Source: Polyangiaceae bacterium
Lineage (GTDB): Bacteria > Myxococcota_A > Polyangia > Polyangiales > Polyangiaceae
Direction of reading: 5' to 3'
DNA length: 46,738 bases
Assembly (NCBI GenBank): GCA_020849655.1
Contig: JADLFU010000154.1
Coordinates: 1 to 46,738, forward strand
The translations under genes were made by a program, and so were the position numbers. The notes below the pieces were generated by a model that was not told the origin of the DNA, did no database searches, and saw only the letters and a list, made by a program, of their open reading frames with translations. The stretch's first letter is position 1; each line of letters opens with the position of its first letter. Shown one piece after another: positions 35,760 through 44,340 of this stretch.

Positions 35760-36899
35760 GTGACTCGCATGGCGAGACCGAGGACGACCGCGAAGCCCGC
35801 GAAGCAGCAGCCCGAACCGAAGGCGAAGCCCGCCGCGAAGGCCAAGCTTGCCACCGAGAAGAAGCGCAGCGCGGCGTCGCCGGCCGAGGGCGCGGTCCCG
35901 CGCGCGGAATTCGCGGCGCCCGACACGCTCGGGGGAGGCGCGCTCGAGAGCGCCGCGAACGTCGCGGATCGGCGGGTCGTGGGCTTCGGCCACACCGCGA
36001 TGGATGACGATCTCTTCGCGCTCGGCTATCCGCACCTCGCGCTCCTGTTCGACGACCGCCGCGATCCGGTCGTGGAGGCGACCTGGATGCTGCTCGAGGG
36101 CTACCCACACCGTCAGGTGTCGTTCGCGCGCCAGGCGGCGACCCTGTTCGTCCGCGCCCAGGCTGGGGGAGGGGCGGTCGACCTCCCGGGGGGCGAGCCC
36201 GTCCTGACGACGCACGCGAAGCGGGCGCTCGCGTCGAAGGGGCCGCTCCGTGTCGACGAGCTCCCGGAGCTCATCGGTCGGATGCTGGGCTTCGTCGATC
36301 CGTCGACGGACGTCATCCTCTACCTGTTCGAGGCCCTGCTCGGCACCGTGCCGACGCTCGAGGCGCTCGTCGCGAGCCTCCTTGGCGCCGACCGCGCGTT
36401 CTTCTTCCGGCGCGCGCCGGTCTCCGCCAGGTGGCTCGATCCGATCGCGATGCTCCTGTCGCGCGCGCCGGCCCGCGCGGGCGACGCGCTTCGAAGGCGG
36501 CTGATCTCGTGGGCCGACGGCGCCGCGATCGCGGCGGATCAACGCGCGAGGTTCGGCATGGCGACGCTCGAGGGCGCGTCCCTCGTCGCGCCGCCGCGAA
36601 CCGTGGTGCACGCGACCGCCGCCGACGTCGTCGCCGCGCGCCGCGCGGGCGCCGCCAACCCCTGGTACACGCTCCCCGACCCTCGCCTCGTGTACCTCGG
36701 CGGCGATGAGGTCTACCGCGTCGAGCTCGGGCTCTGGCGCAGGTACACCGACGTCTACGCGGCCTCGCGCGCGCACGCGCTGATCGTCGAGCGCTTCGGC
36801 CGCATCCGATCCGCGTGCACGGTCGAGCTCATGACGGACATGGCAGCGCGGTCGAAGGCGCCCGACGCGGCGCGCGCCTGGCTCGCGGCGCACCGCTGA
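35760..36899 (+). CDS. Protein of unknown function with basic N-terminal tail
   Basis: 379 aa. GTG 35760 is preceded by GAGG at 35751 with good spacing; ATG 35769 is an alternative. Residues 1-45 are Lys/Ala/Pro-rich and disordered (PAKQQPEPKAKPAAKAKLAT). The rest is helical and strand mixed (HTAMDDDLFALGYPHLALLF, LVYLGGDEVYRVELGLWRRY). No signal peptide or known motif was seen. The basic tail could bind nucleic acid or an acidic partner; that is a guess. It probably shares a transcript with the preceding unknown gene. Confidence 0.7.
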   Translation: MTRMARPRTTAKPAKQQPEPKAKPAAKAKLATEKKRSAASPAEGAVPRAEFAAPDTLGGGALESAANVADRRVVGFGHTAMDDDLFALGYPHLALLFDDRRDPVVEATWMLLEGYPHRQVSFARQAATLFVRAQAGGGAVDLPGGEPVLTTHAKRALASKGPLRVDELPELIGRMLGFVDPSTDVILYLFEALLGTVPTLEALVASLLGADRAFFFRRAPVSARWLDPIAMLLSRAPARAGDALRRRLISWADGAAIAADQRARFGMATLEGASLVAPPRTVVHATAADVVAARRAGAANPWYTLPDPRLVYLGGDEVYRVELGLWRRYTDVYAASRAHALIVERFGRIRSACTVELMTDMAARSKAPDAARAWLAAHR

Positions 36900-36935
36900 G
36901 ATCGTCGCGCCCGAGCGCCGGCTTCGTGCGGAATC

Positions 36936-36957
36936 CCACGCGGAGCGGGGGGCGTGG
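36936..36957. terminator. Weak hairpin between convergent genes
   Basis: CCACGC (36936-36941) and GCGTGG (36952-36957) form a 6-bp stem in the 61-bp gap between two converging genes. There is no U-run. Confidence 0.22.
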
Positions 36958-36960
36958 CCC

Positions 36961-37896
36961 TCACAGCTTCGACCAGGTGGCCGTCAGCGTCAGGTCTCCG
37001 ACGGGATCGCCGAGGTCGGGCAGCGACAGCGAGTACTGCGCGGACACCTGGGACGCGCCCGGGAAGAGGTAGAAGATCGAGAAGCACACCCGCCGTTGCG
37101 CCTCGTCCCACAGGAGCGCGTGCAGCTCCCACCACGGCTGGGCGCCGCAGTCCTTCGTGCAGTCCACGGTGTCGAAGACGAACACGTCGTGGGTCATCGG
37201 CCCGAGCGTGAGGCGGCCCTTCTCGCCCGAGGGCAGATCGATCTGCGCGCCGTGCACCTCGAAGCCCGTGACGATGGGCGGCGCGACGAACGACACCGCG
37301 GGGAACTTCACCGCGGGGCTCGACGGCGCCTGCTGGAGCGCGCAGGTGCCCCCGGCCGCGGTGGGCTCGTCGGTCATCTTCGTGCCGTCGGTGCCCTCGA
37401 GGTACACCCAGTCGAGCGCCGCGCCCTTGCAGTAGAACCAGAGCGAGTAGAGCCTGTCGGGGCCGACCGCGAGCGTCTGGTACAGCTCGTACCCGAACTC
37501 GGGCCACGCCTGGTGCTCGTAGGTCACCGCGGGGTAGCTCACGCCGCCCACTGTCACGTGGCCGACGTCGCCCACGATCGAGATGTCACCGACCTTCTTC
37601 GTGCCCACGCCCGTGATCGCGACAGTGAACGGCAAGGTCACTGTGCTGTCCGTCGCCGCGGCGGACAGGACGGGCAGCGCGCCCGCCGCGCCTGCTTGCC
37701 CGGCGCCCGCCGCGCCCGCCTGCGCCGCGCCCGCCGCGCCGCCCTGCGTCGCGCCTCCCTGCGGCGCTCCGGCCGCGCCCGCCTGCGCCGCGCCCGCCGC
37801 GCCCCCCTGCGGCGCGAGCGGCGCGCTCGACGGGCCGCCATCCCCGCAGGCGAGCGAGAGGAGCGGCAGCAGCCAGGCGAGCGAGGCGCGGATCAT
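36961..37896 (-). CDS. Lipoprotein with Ala/Gly/Gln linker, function unknown
   Basis: 311 aa from ATG 37896. Signal MIRASLAWLLPLLSLAC with lipobox Cys17, then a low-complexity linker (30-73) of GAAGAAQAGAAGA-type repeats. The rest is a beta-rich domain with Cys pairs (FYCKGAALDWVYLEG, TVDCTKDCGAQPWWELHALL, RRVCFSIFYLFPG). I do not recognise the domain. It follows feoB on the same strand after 37 bp and could be part of that operon. Confidence 0.72.
   Translation of the reverse strand: MIRASLAWLLPLLSLACGDGGPSSAPLAPQGGAAGAAQAGAAGAPQGGATQGGAAGAAQAGAAGAGQAGAAGALPVLSAAATDSTVTLPFTVAITGVGTKKVGDISIVGDVGHVTVGGVSYPAVTYEHQAWPEFGYELYQTLAVGPDRLYSLWFYCKGAALDWVYLEGTDGTKMTDEPTAAGGTCALQQAPSSPAVKFPAVSFVAPPIVTGFEVHGAQIDLPSGEKGRLTLGPMTHDVFVFDTVDCTKDCGAQPWWELHALLWDEAQRRVCFSIFYLFPGASQVSAQYSLSLPDLGDPVGDLTLTATWSKL
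37678..37806 (-). repeat. Ala/Gly/Gln low-complexity coding repeat
   Basis: Imperfect repeats of GCCGCGCCCGCC-like units encode the linker of the lipoprotein (AGAAGAPQGGA, AGAAQAGAAGA and similar). Confidence 0.7.
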
Positions 37897-37933
37897 CGCC
37901 GCACGACAGCGCACCCGCGGCGCACGCGCAAGC

Positions 37934-39778
37934 TCACGCGAGCAGCCGCGCGACCTGGTACGTGGCGGCGGCCGCGAGCCACGCGAGCGCGTACGTGTAC
38001 GCGAGCACGAACAGCGCGAGCTTCGCGCTCCGCGTCTCGCGCCGCACGGCCGACAGCGTGCTGATGCACTGGCACGCGAGCACGAAGAACACGAGCAGCG
38101 CGGCGGCGGTCGGCGGCCCGTACGCGGGGCGGCCGTCGGGGCCCTTGGCGGCGCGGAGCTTCTCGACGAGCGGCGCGGGCTCCTTGTCGGCGTCCTCGAC
38201 GCCGAAGATGACACCCATCGTCCCGACCATCAGCTCGCGCGCGCCGAAGCTCCCCACGAGGCCGAGGTTGATGCGCCAGTCGAACCCGAGCGGGCGCGTG
38301 ACGGGCTCGAGCGCGCGCCCCGCCGCCGCGGCGACGCTGCGATCGATGAGCGGCTCGCCCTCGTAGGCGGGCTCGCGCACCGCGGTGTTCAGCAGCACCC
38401 AGAGGATGATGGACGCCGACAGGATCACGCTCCCCGCGCGCCGGGTGAAGTCCTTCGCCTCTCGCCACGCGCGGTGCAGGATGGGCCGCAGCATCGGGCG
38501 GCGGAGCAGGGGCATCTCGAGGAGCAGCGGCAGCGCCCTGCCGTTGCCGCGCGCGACCGACGCGCGCAGCACGCGCGCCGCGACGAGGCCCGAGAGCACG
38601 CCCGCCGCGTAGAGGCCCGTCGCGATGGCGGCGCGGCGCACGGCGGACTCGCCGAAGAACGTGGAGATGAGCAGCGTGTAGACGGGCAGGCGCGCCGAGC
38701 AGCCCATGAGCGGGATGACCAGGATGGTCGCGAGGCGCTCGCCCGGATCGCGCAGCACGCGCGTCGCCGAGATCGCCGGCACCGCGCACGCGTGCCCCGT
38801 CAGGAGCGGGACGAACGCCTTGCCGCCGAGGCCGAACCCGCGGAACGCCCGGTCGAGCAGGAACGCCGCGCGCGCGAGGTAGCCGCTCGCCTCGAGCAGC
38901 TCCATCCCGACGATCAGGATCACGATCTGCGGCAAGAAGGCGAGCACGGTGCCGACGCCGCCGAGCGCGCCGTCGAGCAGCATCGACGCCGCGAAGCCGT
39001 CGCCGAGGCGCGGCCGGAGCGCGGTGAGGCGCTGCATGCCCCCGTCGAGCAGCGTCGTCACCGGATCGGAGACGAGGAACACCGCCGCGAACATCGCGGC
39101 CATCACTGTGAGGAAAATGGGCAACCCGAGCGCGGGGTGCAAGAGGGCGCGGTCCCACGCCGCCGTGCGCGCGCGCGGGCCCGACGGGCGCGCAGGGGCG
39201 CGCGTCACGACCTCGCGCGCGACGGCGTCCGGGTCGAAGTCGACCGCGGGCGACGGGCGCGCGGCGTCGACGGCGCCGATCACCTTCTCCGCGGCGTCCG
39301 GCGCGGCCGCGTGCGTGACGACGACGTCGACGCCCGCCAGCCGGGCGAGGCGCGCGGCGTCGACGCGGGCGCCCTCGGCCTCGAGCTCGTCGGCGTGCGT
39401 CAGCGCGAGCACGAACGGCGCCGCGGGCCCGCGGTCGCGCGCCTGTCGCGTCAGCGCGAGGCCGAGCGCCAGGCGAGTCGCGTCGCAGACCTGCACGATC
39501 ACGAGCGGCCGCTCGCCCTCGGCCGCGTGGTCGACGATGCGCCGCGCGATCTCCTCGTCGGTCCCCTCGCCGAGCTCGCCCGCGAGCCGGTGCAGGCCGG
39601 GGAGATCGCAGAGCGTGGCGGCGCGCCCGCTCGGCAGCGTGACGTCGTGCTCCTCGACGTCGACCGTGACGCCGGGGAAGTTGCCGACCCGCGCTCGCCG
39701 CCCCGTCAGCGCGTTGAACAGCGAGGACTTCCCGGCGTTGGGGCGCCCGAGGAAGGCGACCAGCGAGGCGTCGCTCAC
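37934..39778 (-). CDS. feoB: Ferrous iron transporter FeoB (short form)
   Basis: 614 aa from GTG 39778, which overlaps the feoA stop (GTGA). Membrane Fe2+ transporter with an N-terminal G protein: G1 GRPNAGKS (11-18), G2 NFPGVTVD, G3 DLPG (58-61), and G4 THAD (127-130) in place of the usual NxxD. The membrane part shows the conserved gate segments HACAVPAISATRV and PLMGCSARLPVYTLLISTFF, and ends with an ACQCIST segment. It is shorter than the usual 700-770 aa, mainly because the regulatory helices between the G domain and the first membrane helix are reduced. Confidence 0.93.
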   Translation of the reverse strand: MSDASLVAFLGRPNAGKSSLFNALTGRRARVGNFPGVTVDVEEHDVTLPSGRAATLCDLPGLHRLAGELGEGTDEEIARRIVDHAAEGERPLVIVQVCDATRLALGLALTRQARDRGPAAPFVLALTHADELEAEGARVDAARLARLAGVDVVVTHAAAPDAAEKVIGAVDAARPSPAVDFDPDAVAREVVTRAPARPSGPRARTAAWDRALLHPALGLPIFLTVMAAMFAAVFLVSDPVTTLLDGGMQRLTALRPRLGDGFAASMLLDGALGGVGTVLAFLPQIVILIVGMELLEASGYLARAAFLLDRAFRGFGLGGKAFVPLLTGHACAVPAISATRVLRDPGERLATILVIPLMGCSARLPVYTLLISTFFGESAVRRAAIATGLYAAGVLSGLVAARVLRASVARGNGRALPLLLEMPLLRRPMLRPILHRAWREAKDFTRRAGSVILSASIILWVLLNTAVREPAYEGEPLIDRSVAAAAGRALEPVTRPLGFDWRINLGLVGSFGARELMVGTMGVIFGVEDADKEPAPLVEKLRAAKGPDGRPAYGPPTAAALLVFFVLACQCISTLSAVRRETRSAKLALFVLAYTYALAWLAAAATYQVARLLA

Positions 39779-39999
39779 GTCGACTCCACCACGACGCGCG
39801 CCGCGAGCTCCCTGCCGACGGCGAGCTCGACCTCGCCCGTGCGGACGTGCAGCGGGCCGCCGAAGGGCGCCCGGCGCACGAGCTCGACGGAGGCCCCGAT
39901 CTGGAGCCCCATCGACTGGCACTGCGACGCGGTGTCCGCGTCATCCGGGAGCGCGACGACGCGCGCCGCGGCGCCGCGGGCGAGCTCGGCGAGGGTCAT
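39775..39999 (-). CDS. feoA: Ferrous iron transport protein FeoA
   Basis: 74 aa from ATG 39999. SH3-like FeoA pattern: LPDDADTASQCQSMGLQIGA, SVELVRRAPFGGPLHVRTGE and VELAVGRELAARVVVE. It is thought to modulate FeoB at the inner membrane. It overlaps feoB by 4 bp and begins 6 bp after the ATP-grasp gene, so it is translated as part of one unit. Confidence 0.92.
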   Translation of the reverse strand: MTLAELARGAAARVVALPDDADTASQCQSMGLQIGASVELVRRAPFGGPLHVRTGEVELAVGRELAARVVVEST

Positions 40000-40005
40000 C
40001 GAGGC

Positions 40006-41226
40006 TCAATCGGCGTGCGACGTGGCCGGGGGCAAGATCGCCTGGAAATCCTGGCGAATTCGCGCCTCGTAGGTGTCCATCAGCTCCTCGACGCGCGCGT
40101 ACGACGGCGAGCGGAAGATGAGCCCGACGTGGTGCGACTTCTCGGTCAACCGCCACACGATCTCCGGATCGGTGTACCGCGACGTGTCGGGCCGCGCCTC
40201 GCGCGCGAGCGAGACGACCAGCCCCGCGTAGTCGCCGCGGACGGCGGGCAGCTCGTACGGCCACTTGCCCTGGCGCATCTCGATCCTCGCCCACTCCTCC
40301 CACAGGTTGAGCCCCGTCTCGGCCTCGACGAGGTCGGCGATGTGCGCGCCGCCGACGCGCGCCGCCGTCTCGAGGAAGTAGAACCGCCCGTCGTCGCGGC
40401 CGCGGATGAACTCGCTGTGCGTCACGCCGCGCACCATCCCCAGCGTCGAGAGCAGCTGCGCGTGGAACGCGAGCAGCTCGCGCTCCTCGTCGCTGCCGCG
40501 CGGCACCGTGGTGGTGCCGAACACGCCGCCCTCCTGCGTGATGTTCAGGATAGGCCGGCGGTACTTGTGGCACGCCGCGAGCAGGATCTGCCGCTCCGAG
40601 GTGATGGCGTCGACGTGGTAGACGTCGCCGGGGATGAGCTTCTCGAGCAGGAAGAAGCTCTGCGCGTCGCCGAGCCCGTCGATGAGCGCGAACACCTCGT
40701 CCTCGGTGCTGACGCGCTTGATGCCGAGGCTCGCGGCCTCGCCACGAGGCTTCAGCACCCACGGCCCGGGCACCTCGCGGACGAAGCGGCGCACCTCGTC
40801 GTGGTTCATCGCGTGGACGAACGCCGGCACGTTGATGCCGCTGTCGTGCGCCTTCTCGCGCATCGCGAGCTTGTCGCGGAAGTAGCGCACCGTCGTCTCG
40901 CCCATGCCGGGGATGCGCATGTGCTCGCGCAGCATCGACGCGACCTCGACGTCGAAGTCGTCGAGCGGGACGATGCGGTCGATCTTGCGCGTGCGCGCCA
41001 GGTACGAGACGGCGTGGATGACGTCGGCGCGCTTGTCCGCGAGCCCCGCGCCGGGCATCGCGAACACCTCGTCGATGCAGCCGCGCGGCCACGGCTCGTT
41101 CATGATCTTCTCGATCGTCAGCAGGATGACGGTGCACCCCTCGCGCTTCAGCGTCTCGATGAGGCGCGCGCCTTTGAAGTAGCTCGCGAGGCAGAGCACG
41201 GTGATGGGGGTGTTCGGGGCGGCCAC
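40006..41226 (-). CDS. ATP-grasp domain protein (carboxylate-amine/thiol ligase-like)
   Basis: 406 aa from GTG 41226. The N-terminal Rossmann-like pre-grasp part (ITVLCLASYFKGARLIETLK) is followed by an ATP-grasp fold from about 120: WVLKPRGEAASLGIKRV binds nucleotide, FLLEKLIPGDVYHVDAI is the second ATP-binding strand, and FYFLETAARVGGAHIADLVE carries the metal-binding Glu. Such enzymes join a carboxylate to an amine or thiol via an acyl-phosphate. The substrate is not evident. It sits 6 bp ahead of feoA, hinting at a metal-related product; that is inference. Confidence 0.85.
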   Translation of the reverse strand: MAAPNTPITVLCLASYFKGARLIETLKREGCTVILLTIEKIMNEPWPRGCIDEVFAMPGAGLADKRADVIHAVSYLARTRKIDRIVPLDDFDVEVASMLREHMRIPGMGETTVRYFRDKLAMREKAHDSGINVPAFVHAMNHDEVRRFVREVPGPWVLKPRGEAASLGIKRVSTEDEVFALIDGLGDAQSFFLLEKLIPGDVYHVDAITSERQILLAACHKYRRPILNITQEGGVFGTTTVPRGSDEERELLAFHAQLLSTLGMVRGVTHSEFIRGRDDGRFYFLETAARVGGAHIADLVEAETGLNLWEEWARIEMRQGKWPYELPAVRGDYAGLVVSLAREARPDTSRYTDPEIVWRLTEKSHHVGLIFRSPSYARVEELMDTYEARIRQDFQAILPPATSHAD

Positions 41227-41307
41227 GGCGCCCGAGCGTTATCACGGCTCTCCGCGCCGGGAAGCCGGTATCTGCCGCGTCGGTCGATGGGCTACGGTGC
41301 CCCCTCG

Positions 41308-41892
41308 ATGCGCCTCCCTTTCTGGTCGCCTTGCCTCGTCGTCGTCGCGTGCGGCCCCGCGGCGGCCCCGCCCCCCGCGGCGCCCGCGGCCGAGCCCTCG
41401 CTGCGCGCGCCCGCCGGCGTGACGCTCGACGAGGCGTGCGTGACGACGGGCCCGGAGCTCTGCTTCGACGCCATCGACAACAACTGCAACGGGCTGCTCG
41501 AGGAGGGCTGCGGGGTGCAGTCGGGGATCGTGCAGATCGCGGCGGCGTGGAGCGAGGAGACGGCCGACGTCGACCTCGTCGTCACCGATCCCGCGGGCGA
41601 GACGGCGAAGGTGGGCAACCCGAGCGCCGGCGGGCTCGTGAAGGACCGCGACTGCCCCGGCTCCGACAGGCGCTGCCACGGCCAGAACCTCGAGAACGTG
41701 TTCCTCGAGGGGGGCGGCGACGTCGAGCCGCGGCGGGGCACGTACACGGTCGAGGTGCGCCTCGAGAAGGCGGGCAAGGCGCGGCTGCCGCTCTCGGTGC
41801 GCGTCGGCGCGCGCCTCGGGCAGCGCACGACGGGGTTCTCGACGACGCTCTCGGCGCAGGGCGAGACGCGCACGTTCACGTTCGAGCTGTGA
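41308..41892 (+). CDS. Lipoprotein with MopE-type metal-binding motif and DUF2135-like domain
   Basis: 194 aa from ATG 41308 (ATG 41287 is also in frame). Signal MRLPFWSPCLVVVAC with lipobox Cys15. Residues near 55 carry CFDAIDNNCNGLLEEGC, the Cys-Asp-Asn pattern of the MopE/'putative metal-binding' motif. The rest (IAAAWSEETADVDLVVTDPA, NVFLEGGG, GTYTVEVRLE) is like DUF2135/YfaP, a beta-sandwich. Surface or periplasmic. It has its own short upstream gap, with the next lipoprotein 26 bp away. Confidence 0.8.
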   Translation: MRLPFWSPCLVVVACGPAAAPPPAAPAAEPSLRAPAGVTLDEACVTTGPELCFDAIDNNCNGLLEEGCGVQSGIVQIAAAWSEETADVDLVVTDPAGETAKVGNPSAGGLVKDRDCPGSDRRCHGQNLENVFLEGGGDVEPRRGTYTVEVRLEKAGKARLPLSVRVGARLGQRTTGFSTTLSAQGETRTFTFEL

Positions 41893-41918
41893 GCCCGCGT
41901 GGTAGCGTCGCGCGCATC

Positions 41919-42908
41919 ATGCGGAACCACCTCGCCACCCTCATCCTCGCCACCACGCTCGTGGCTCCGGGCTGCTCGAAGCCCTCCGAGGGTCACGCGA
42001 CGCCCGCGAGCGCCGCGCCGGCCACGTCGGCGCCCGTCCTCGTCGCGCCGCCTCCCGCCGCAGCCTCGAGCGCGCCGGCGCCCGCCGCCTCGGCAGCGGT
42101 CGAGCCGCCCACCTACGCGCAGCGCACGGTGCCGGGGGGGATGCACAACGGGGCGTGGGTCCAGCCCTTCCAGATCGTCCGCGACAAGGGCAACCTCGGG
42201 CTCTCGTACGTGGACGCGATGAGCCGCTGCATCGGCTACGGCAAGGTGCTCTGCAGCGACAGCTCGTGGGCCCGCGCGTGCGCGACCGACGAGAAGCTCT
42301 CCAAGATCGAGACGTGGGTGTCCACCGGCGTGGGCGGGAACCGCTTCGTCACCCGCGGCGGCGAGGACGCGGGCTGCCGCGCGCGCGACGTCAAGGACGG
42401 CGCCGACCTCTCCCCCACGCGCGCCGCGGTCTGCTGCGACTTCGACATCGCGGTCAAGACGCAGGGCACGGACGCGCTCACGACCGGCACGGTGCGCAGG
42501 CTGTTCGCCTACTACCGGGCCCTGCGAGACAAGGACGCGCTCGCGCTCGCGGGCTTCTACGAGGACAAGGTCACCTGGCTCGGCAAGGAGCACACCAACG
42601 CCGATCTCATCAAGGTGCACCAGGAGTCCTTCAAGAAGGATCCTGCGCAGTGGACCCAGTTCGACACCTGCACGGTCGCCGGCGACAAGGGCGACGCCCC
42701 CGACGCGAAGGCCAGCGTCGACTGCGTGACGCTGTTCCAGCGCAAGGGCGCCGTGGTGGTCGCGATGCAGCGGCTGATCTTCTCGCGCGACGGCAAGATC
42801 AAGCTGATCGGCGACGCCGAGACGGCGGGCCTGCCGGCGGTGTCAGGCGCGCCCGTCCAGGAGAAGGAGCTGAAGGAGCGCGTCGGCATCCTGCTGCAGG
42901 CGGACTGA
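41919..42908 (+). CDS. Lipoprotein with formylglycine-enzyme-like segment and NTF2-like C-terminus
   Basis: 329 aa from ATG 41919. Signal MRNHLATLILATTLVAPGC (Cys19), then an Ala/Pro linker to about 65. The central part (MSRCIGYGKVLCSDSSWARA, GNRFVTRGG, RAAVCCDF) has the Cys and Trp spacing seen in sulfatase-modifying-factor-like domains. The last 130 residues (VRRLFAYYRALRDKDALALA, FYEDKVTWLGKEHTN, VVVAMQRLIFSRDGKIKLIG) look like an NTF2/SnoaL-like fold. No active site can be named. It lies 26 bp after the MopE-motif lipoprotein. Confidence 0.75.
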   Translation: MRNHLATLILATTLVAPGCSKPSEGHATPASAAPATSAPVLVAPPPAAASSAPAPAASAAVEPPTYAQRTVPGGMHNGAWVQPFQIVRDKGNLGLSYVDAMSRCIGYGKVLCSDSSWARACATDEKLSKIETWVSTGVGGNRFVTRGGEDAGCRARDVKDGADLSPTRAAVCCDFDIAVKTQGTDALTTGTVRRLFAYYRALRDKDALALAGFYEDKVTWLGKEHTNADLIKVHQESFKKDPAQWTQFDTCTVAGDKGDAPDAKASVDCVTLFQRKGAVVVAMQRLIFSRDGKIKLIGDAETAGLPAVSGAPVQEKELKERVGILLQAD

Positions 42909-42963
42909 CGCGGCCTCGCCCCGCGCCTGGCCTCCCGCGCACCGCGGCACTACAGGCGGGCGC

Positions 42964-44319
42964 GTGGCCAGGCGTCGCATCGTGATCGTGGGGGGCGGGT
43001 TCGCGGGGTACTACACGGCGCGCGAGCTCGAGGCGCGCATGCGGGGGCCCGAGCGCGACGAGCTCGAGATCACGCTGGTCGCGCGCGACAATTTCCTCAC
43101 GTTCACGCCGATGCTCCCGTCCGTCCCGGCGTCGACGCTCGCGCCCCGGCACGTCGTCACGCCCCTCCGCCAGGCGCTCCGGCGGACGCGGTTCGTGCGT
43201 GCGAGCGTGACGGACGTCGACGTCGCGAGCAAGCGCGTGAGGGTCGCCGGCGCGCTCGTCGACGCCGGGCGCGAGCCCGAGCTGTTGCCGTACGACGATC
43301 TCGTGATCGGCCTCGGCTCGACGACCAATTTCTTCGGCGTGCCGGGGGCCGCCGAGCACGCGCTGACGATGAAGACGGTGCCGGACGCGATGCGCCTGCG
43401 CAACCGCGTGCTCGATCTGCTCGAGGCCGCCGACGCCGAGGAGAGCGAGCGCCGCCGTCGCGCCCTCCTGACCATCGTGATCGTGGGCGTGGGGTTCTCC
43501 GGGTGCGAGACCGCGGGGGAGCTGCGCGAGTTCATCCAGAAGACCGCCGCCCTGTACCCGCACGTCTCCCGCTCCGACGCGCGCGTGATGCTCGTCGGGC
43601 TCGACGCGGAGTGCATGCCCGAGATCGGCGCGAGGCTCGGCAAGTGGGCGCGCGAGGTGCTGACGAAGGACGGCGTCGAGGTGCGGCTCGGCACGGCGAT
43701 CACGCGCGTCGCCGACGATCACGTGCTGATGAAGCTGCCGAGCGGCGAGACCGAGCGCGTCGAGACCCGCGGCGTCGTCTGGACAGCGGGCGTCGCGCCC
43801 TCCCCGGCCGTCGCGGGCCTGGCGTCGCCCGAGTCGAAGGGCCGCGTGCTCGTCGACCCGACGCTGAAGAGCCCGCACCACGACGGCGTCTGGGCGCTCG
43901 GCGACGCCGCGGCCGTGCCCAGCACCGACGGCCCCGGGTTCTGCGGGCCGACCGCGCAGCACGCGATGCGCCAGGCGGCGACCCTCGCGAAGAACCTCCT
44001 CGCCGCGCACCGGGGGCGACCGCTGGTTTGGTATAAGTACAAACCCCTGGGGCTGATGGCGTCGCTCGGGCACCACAAGGCGGTCGCGCTGTCATTTGGC
44101 ATCCCGCTGTGGGGGTTCCTCGCGTGGTGGATGTGGCGCACGTACTACCTGATGCGCATGCCGGGCCTCGAGCGGAAGATCCGGGTCGCCCTCGACTGGA
44201 CGATCGATCTGTTCTTGCCGCGCGACACCGTCGTCTTGCGGTACGAGTCGCCCGGATCGCAGCTGATCCTGACGCCTCCGCCGCCGAGATCGCTGCCGGC
44301 GCCGCCGCGGGGAGAGTAG
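42964..44319 (+). CDS. Type II NADH dehydrogenase (NDH-2-like)
   Basis: 451 aa from GTG 42964. FAD site GGGFAG (10-15), NAD site VGVGFSG near 172, and second FAD motif VWALGDAAAVP near 310; LTFTPMLPS at 46-54 and PTAQHAMRQA complete the NDH-2/FAD pyridine nucleotide-disulfide reductase signature. It transfers electrons from NADH to quinone without pumping protons. The C-terminal segment (WGFLAWWMWRTYYLMRMPGL) supplies membrane attachment. Confidence 0.93.
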   Translation: MARRRIVIVGGGFAGYYTARELEARMRGPERDELEITLVARDNFLTFTPMLPSVPASTLAPRHVVTPLRQALRRTRFVRASVTDVDVASKRVRVAGALVDAGREPELLPYDDLVIGLGSTTNFFGVPGAAEHALTMKTVPDAMRLRNRVLDLLEAADAEESERRRRALLTIVIVGVGFSGCETAGELREFIQKTAALYPHVSRSDARVMLVGLDAECMPEIGARLGKWAREVLTKDGVEVRLGTAITRVADDHVLMKLPSGETERVETRGVVWTAGVAPSPAVAGLASPESKGRVLVDPTLKSPHHDGVWALGDAAAVPSTDGPGFCGPTAQHAMRQAATLAKNLLAAHRGRPLVWYKYKPLGLMASLGHHKAVALSFGIPLWGFLAWWMWRTYYLMRMPGLERKIRVALDWTIDLFLPRDTVVLRYESPGSQLILTPPPPRSLPAPPRGE

Positions 44320-44340
44320 CCGAGCCGCGCCGCCTCGAGC

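Noticed and set aside
37678-37806. Possible structural or recombination repeat
   Set aside because: It is a simple in-frame codon repeat of an Ala/Gly/Gln lipoprotein linker; similar linkers occur elsewhere in the window.
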